This document shows, in pieces, positions 57,186-59,094 of a stretch of 59,094 nucleotides of DNA. Below the pieces are notes generated by a model. That model was not told where the DNA came from. It made no database searches and saw only the letters and a program-made list of their open reading frames with translations. Both the position numbers and the translations under genes were made by a program. The stretch is from contig NZ_JAHESD010000032.1 of assembly GCF_018598585.1 (NCBI RefSeq), positions 1-59,094 of the forward strand, read 5' to 3'. Each line of letters begins with the position of its first letter. The stretch's first letter is position 1. Origin of the DNA: Chryseosolibacter indicum (lineage in GTDB: Bacteria; Bacteroidota; Bacteroidia; Cytophagales; Cyclobacteriaceae).

Positions 57186-57428
57186 ATGGAGGTGTTTGAC
57201 AAATTAAGCTTTAAAACAAAAGGCACTATTCTGAAAAGGTATGCCGATTATGTTACAGTAATTTCATTTTTTAACTACAAAGTGAAATTATACTCGTGGG
57301 ATGGTTTCTTTATCGAAGAATATTACAATATAGAAGAACGAAAAGTAACGAGAATCAGCGCGGTAACTGAAAGAGACCTGCAGAAATACATTAAAAAAGT
57401 TTCATTGAATGAATTGGGTTTCAACTAA
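57186..57428 (+). CDS. Small hypothetical protein, 80 aa
   Basis: 80 residues from ATG 57186: MEVFDKLSFKTKGTILKRYA, DYVTVISFFNYKVKLYSWDG, FFIEEYYNIEERKVTRISAV and TERDLQKYIKKVSLNELGFN. It has no signal, helix-turn-helix or metal motif; strand-rich start and helical end. No family was recognised, but the pattern of aromatic and basic residues looks like a real small protein. A longer start at 57126 overlaps the leader of the divergent regulator. Confidence 0.6.
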   Translation: MEVFDKLSFKTKGTILKRYADYVTVISFFNYKVKLYSWDGFFIEEYYNIEERKVTRISAVTERDLQKYIKKVSLNELGFN

Positions 57429-57509
57429 AAAAACCGATGTAAACAGCCTTATCGAGTTGTTGAAGAATTCTACAGTTGAACAACAATATTCCTTTGAAGA
57501 TTGGCAATA

Positions 57510-58559
57510 CTAGTAAAAGGCTAACACCTTTTGAGGCATTTCATGGAGAGATAAAATGTAATCTGCGGCCCCTAGTTTTATTGCTTCTTTGGGCATTCCA
57601 AAAACCACACTTGTCTTTTCATCCTGTGCAATAGTTTTAGCGCCGTTCTCTTTCATTGTTAATAACCCCTGAGCGCCATCACGTCCCATTCCCGTCATAA
57701 GTATGCCTACTGCATTTTGTCCTGCATGGGTTGCTACCGAATTAAAAAGTACATCAACAGATGGTTTATGCCTATTTACAAGCCCTCCATCACTTATTTT
57801 GATAAAGTACTGTGCTCCACTTCTAACCATTTCCATGTGCTTTCCTCCCGGCGCAATGTAGGCATAGCCACGTAAAATTCGTTCTCCGTTAACCGCTTCA
57901 GTAACAGTAATGCCACATTGTTGATTGAGGTTATCGGCAAAAGACTTTGTAAATCCTGCAGGCATGTGTTGTGTAACAAGTACACCAGGACAAGTAACAG
58001 GTAGCCTGGTAAGAAAGTAACGCAACGCCTCTGTACCTCCGGTTGACGCACCTACTGCTATTATTTTATCAGTAGTTCTGTACATGCCTGTCGGCTTTTT
58101 AGCAATGGGCATTTGTGATTGTACCTTTGGTCTTATACCCATACGTTTAACGGGTACCATGTAGGCTGCCTTTATCGCATCCGTAATTCTCATCCTTGAC
58201 TCCTCGAGGTACTCTTTCGTATTGCGAATTTCTGACTTTGCAACAATTTCTACTGCCCCATACTCAAGAGCCTGCAATGCGAGGGTGCTCCCCCGTTGTG
58301 TTAGACTGGATATTACCACAACTGGAACGGGACATTGAGCCATTAATGTTTTTAGAAAAGTAATGCCATCCATTCTCGGCATCTCAATGTCAAGGGTAAT
58401 AACATCGGGAATATCTTTTCTAATGTGTTGAACAGCAAAAAGAGGATCTGCAGCTTTGCCCATAACCTCTAATGACGGATCTGTGCTTATAATTTCCGTT
58501 AACGTCTGCCGCACTAAAGCTGAATCATCTACTATTAAAACTTTAATCGCCTTCTTCAT
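57510..58559 (-). CDS. cheB: CheB protein-glutamate methylesterase/deamidase
   Basis: 349 residues. An N-terminal receiver (1-125) has Asp11-Asp12 and phospho-acceptor Asp57 (VITLDIEMPRMDGITFLK). A linker (125-160) follows, then the methylesterase domain with catalytic Ser172 (AVGASTGGTEALRYF), His198 (VTQHMPAGF) and Asp294 (LMTGMGRDGAQG). It removes methyl groups from chemoreceptor glutamates after phosphorylation. It follows cheR on the same strand by 42 bases. No receptor, CheA or CheW is in the window, so the receptor could lie further on, or the pair may serve a hybrid signalling protein. Confidence 0.96.
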   Translation of the reverse strand: MKKAIKVLIVDDSALVRQTLTEIISTDPSLEVMGKAADPLFAVQHIRKDIPDVITLDIEMPRMDGITFLKTLMAQCPVPVVVISSLTQRGSTLALQALEYGAVEIVAKSEIRNTKEYLEESRMRITDAIKAAYMVPVKRMGIRPKVQSQMPIAKKPTGMYRTTDKIIAVGASTGGTEALRYFLTRLPVTCPGVLVTQHMPAGFTKSFADNLNQQCGITVTEAVNGERILRGYAYIAPGGKHMEMVRSGAQYFIKISDGGLVNRHKPSVDVLFNSVATHAGQNAVGILMTGMGRDGAQGLLTMKENGAKTIAQDEKTSVVFGMPKEAIKLGAADYILSLHEMPQKVLAFY

Positions 58560-58601
58560 ATAAGCGTTCCCTAATAACTTGTTTTCTAACCCTTCTAACT
58601 C

Positions 58602-59094
58602 TCAACCTATTCGCTGATATGTTGTTGGCCTTATTTGTTTAAAAGGTACGTCCATTCCCATGATAGATTCACTGTGACCTAAAAATAATAATCCGCCTGG
58701 CCGGAGGTGTGCTGCAAACTTTCTTATAACAGACTCTTGACGTTGTTTATCAAAGTAGATAAGCACATTCCTACAAAAGATTACATCGAATCCATGGGGA
58801 TGCAATCCAAAAGAATCATTTATTAAATTAATCCGCTTATAGGTCACGTTCCTCCTGAACTGGGGTTTAATCCTCACCAATTCTTGTTGAATCTTGCTAC
58901 GAAGGAAATAATTACGCTTCAGTTCATTATTAATTCCTGCTATCTTGTCTACTGTATATATTCCGTTGTACGCCGTCTGCATTACACGCAACGAAACATC
59001 GGATGCCAGCAGGTTATACTTTAAATTAGGATATCTCTTCCTGAATTCTTCCAAAACCATAATTAAAGTATAAGGCTCCTCACCTGTAGAACTA
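58602..59094 (-). CDS. cheR: CheR chemotaxis protein methyltransferase (partial; start outside the window)
   Basis: The minus-strand frame is open to the window end at 59094, so the N-terminus is missing. The visible 163 residues include the SAM-binding start SSTGEEPYTLIMVLEEF, DVSLRVMQTAYNGIY, the block FDVIFCRNVLIYFDKQRQES and the C-terminal RPGGLLFLGHSESI, which are CheR signatures. It methylates receptor glutamates using S-adenosylmethionine, opposing CheB. The neighbouring cheB gene supports the call. Confidence 0.95.
   Translation of the reverse strand, partial: SSTGEEPYTLIMVLEEFRKRYPNLKYNLLASDVSLRVMQTAYNGIYTVDKIAGINNELKRNYFLRSKIQQELVRIKPQFRRNVTYKRINLINDSFGLHPHGFDVIFCRNVLIYFDKQRQESVIRKFAAHLRPGGLLFLGHSESIMGMDVPFKQIRPTTYQRIG

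Overview
The window is low-GC DNA from a Bacteroidota bacterium, most likely of the Cytophagales or a related order. The evidence is a PorP/SprF-type outer-membrane protein with a PD40 partner, a DUF5686 protein, a TonB-receptor remnant, a complete sphingolipid pathway, a bacteriophytochrome, many short CheY-type regulators, and weak Shine-Dalgarno signals throughout. No tRNA, rRNA, CRISPR array or intact transposase was seen.

Layout. (a) 1-2.7 kb (+): the end of an O-carbamoyltransferase, a 49-residue DUF5989 protein, an SxtJ-like membrane protein, a UbiA-family prenyltransferase and a HAD-IB phosphatase. (b) 2.8-5.0 kb (-): PD40 protein and PorP/SprF. (c) 5.3-10.6 kb: membrane glycosyltransferase, YebC, acyltransferase-3 and an LTA-synthase-like phosphotransferase. 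(d) 10.6-14.2 kb (+): beta-barrel protein, small hypotheticals, an exported acetolactate decarboxylase and a TetR regulator. (e) 14.2-25.1 kb (-): an inositol-sphingolipid locus. It encodes serine palmitoyltransferase, a GNAT-like acyltransferase (candidate ceramide synthase), an SDR (candidate reductase), myo-inositol-phosphate synthase, a PgpA-like phosphatase, GtrA, DUF5686, a CDP-alcohol phosphatidyltransferase, DUF4833, a fatty-acid hydroxylase and a PAP2-type candidate inositol-phosphorylceramide synthase. (f) 25.6-28.3 kb (-): lipoprotein, multi-TM protein, histidine kinase and NarL-type regulator in one operon. (g) 28.6-32.7 kb (-): oxidative pentose-phosphate operon rpiB-gnd-zwf-pgl. 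(h) 33-41.5 kb: exported RidA, an AraJ-like MFS exporter, and a tetR-tolC-adaptor-RND efflux operon whose pump gene carries a frameshift. (i) 41.7-45.6 kb: truA followed by about 3 kb of decayed DNA, holding a TonB-receptor remnant, an 11-bp tandem repeat and a facing pair of small-RNA-like genes. (j) 45.6-48.7 kb: zinc alcohol dehydrogenase and an S9 peptidase lipoprotein. (k) 49-59.1 kb: bacteriophytochrome kinase with a CheY-like regulator, an eight-PAS histidine kinase, two more CheY-like proteins, CheB and partial CheR.

How it fits together. Region (e) can be read as one pathway: SPT, the acyltransferase and the reductase make ceramide, the hydroxylase decorates it, and the Ino1, PIP-synthase, PgpA-like and PAP2 proteins make the phosphoinositol headgroup and move it onto ceramide. 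Region (k) looks like a light, redox and methylation-linked signalling island. The strongest candidate for something undescribed is the pair of facing RNA genes at 44.13-44.21 and 44.82-44.90 kb. They share a nearly identical 19-nt loop, have unrelated but fully paired stems, and each ends in its own intrinsic terminator.
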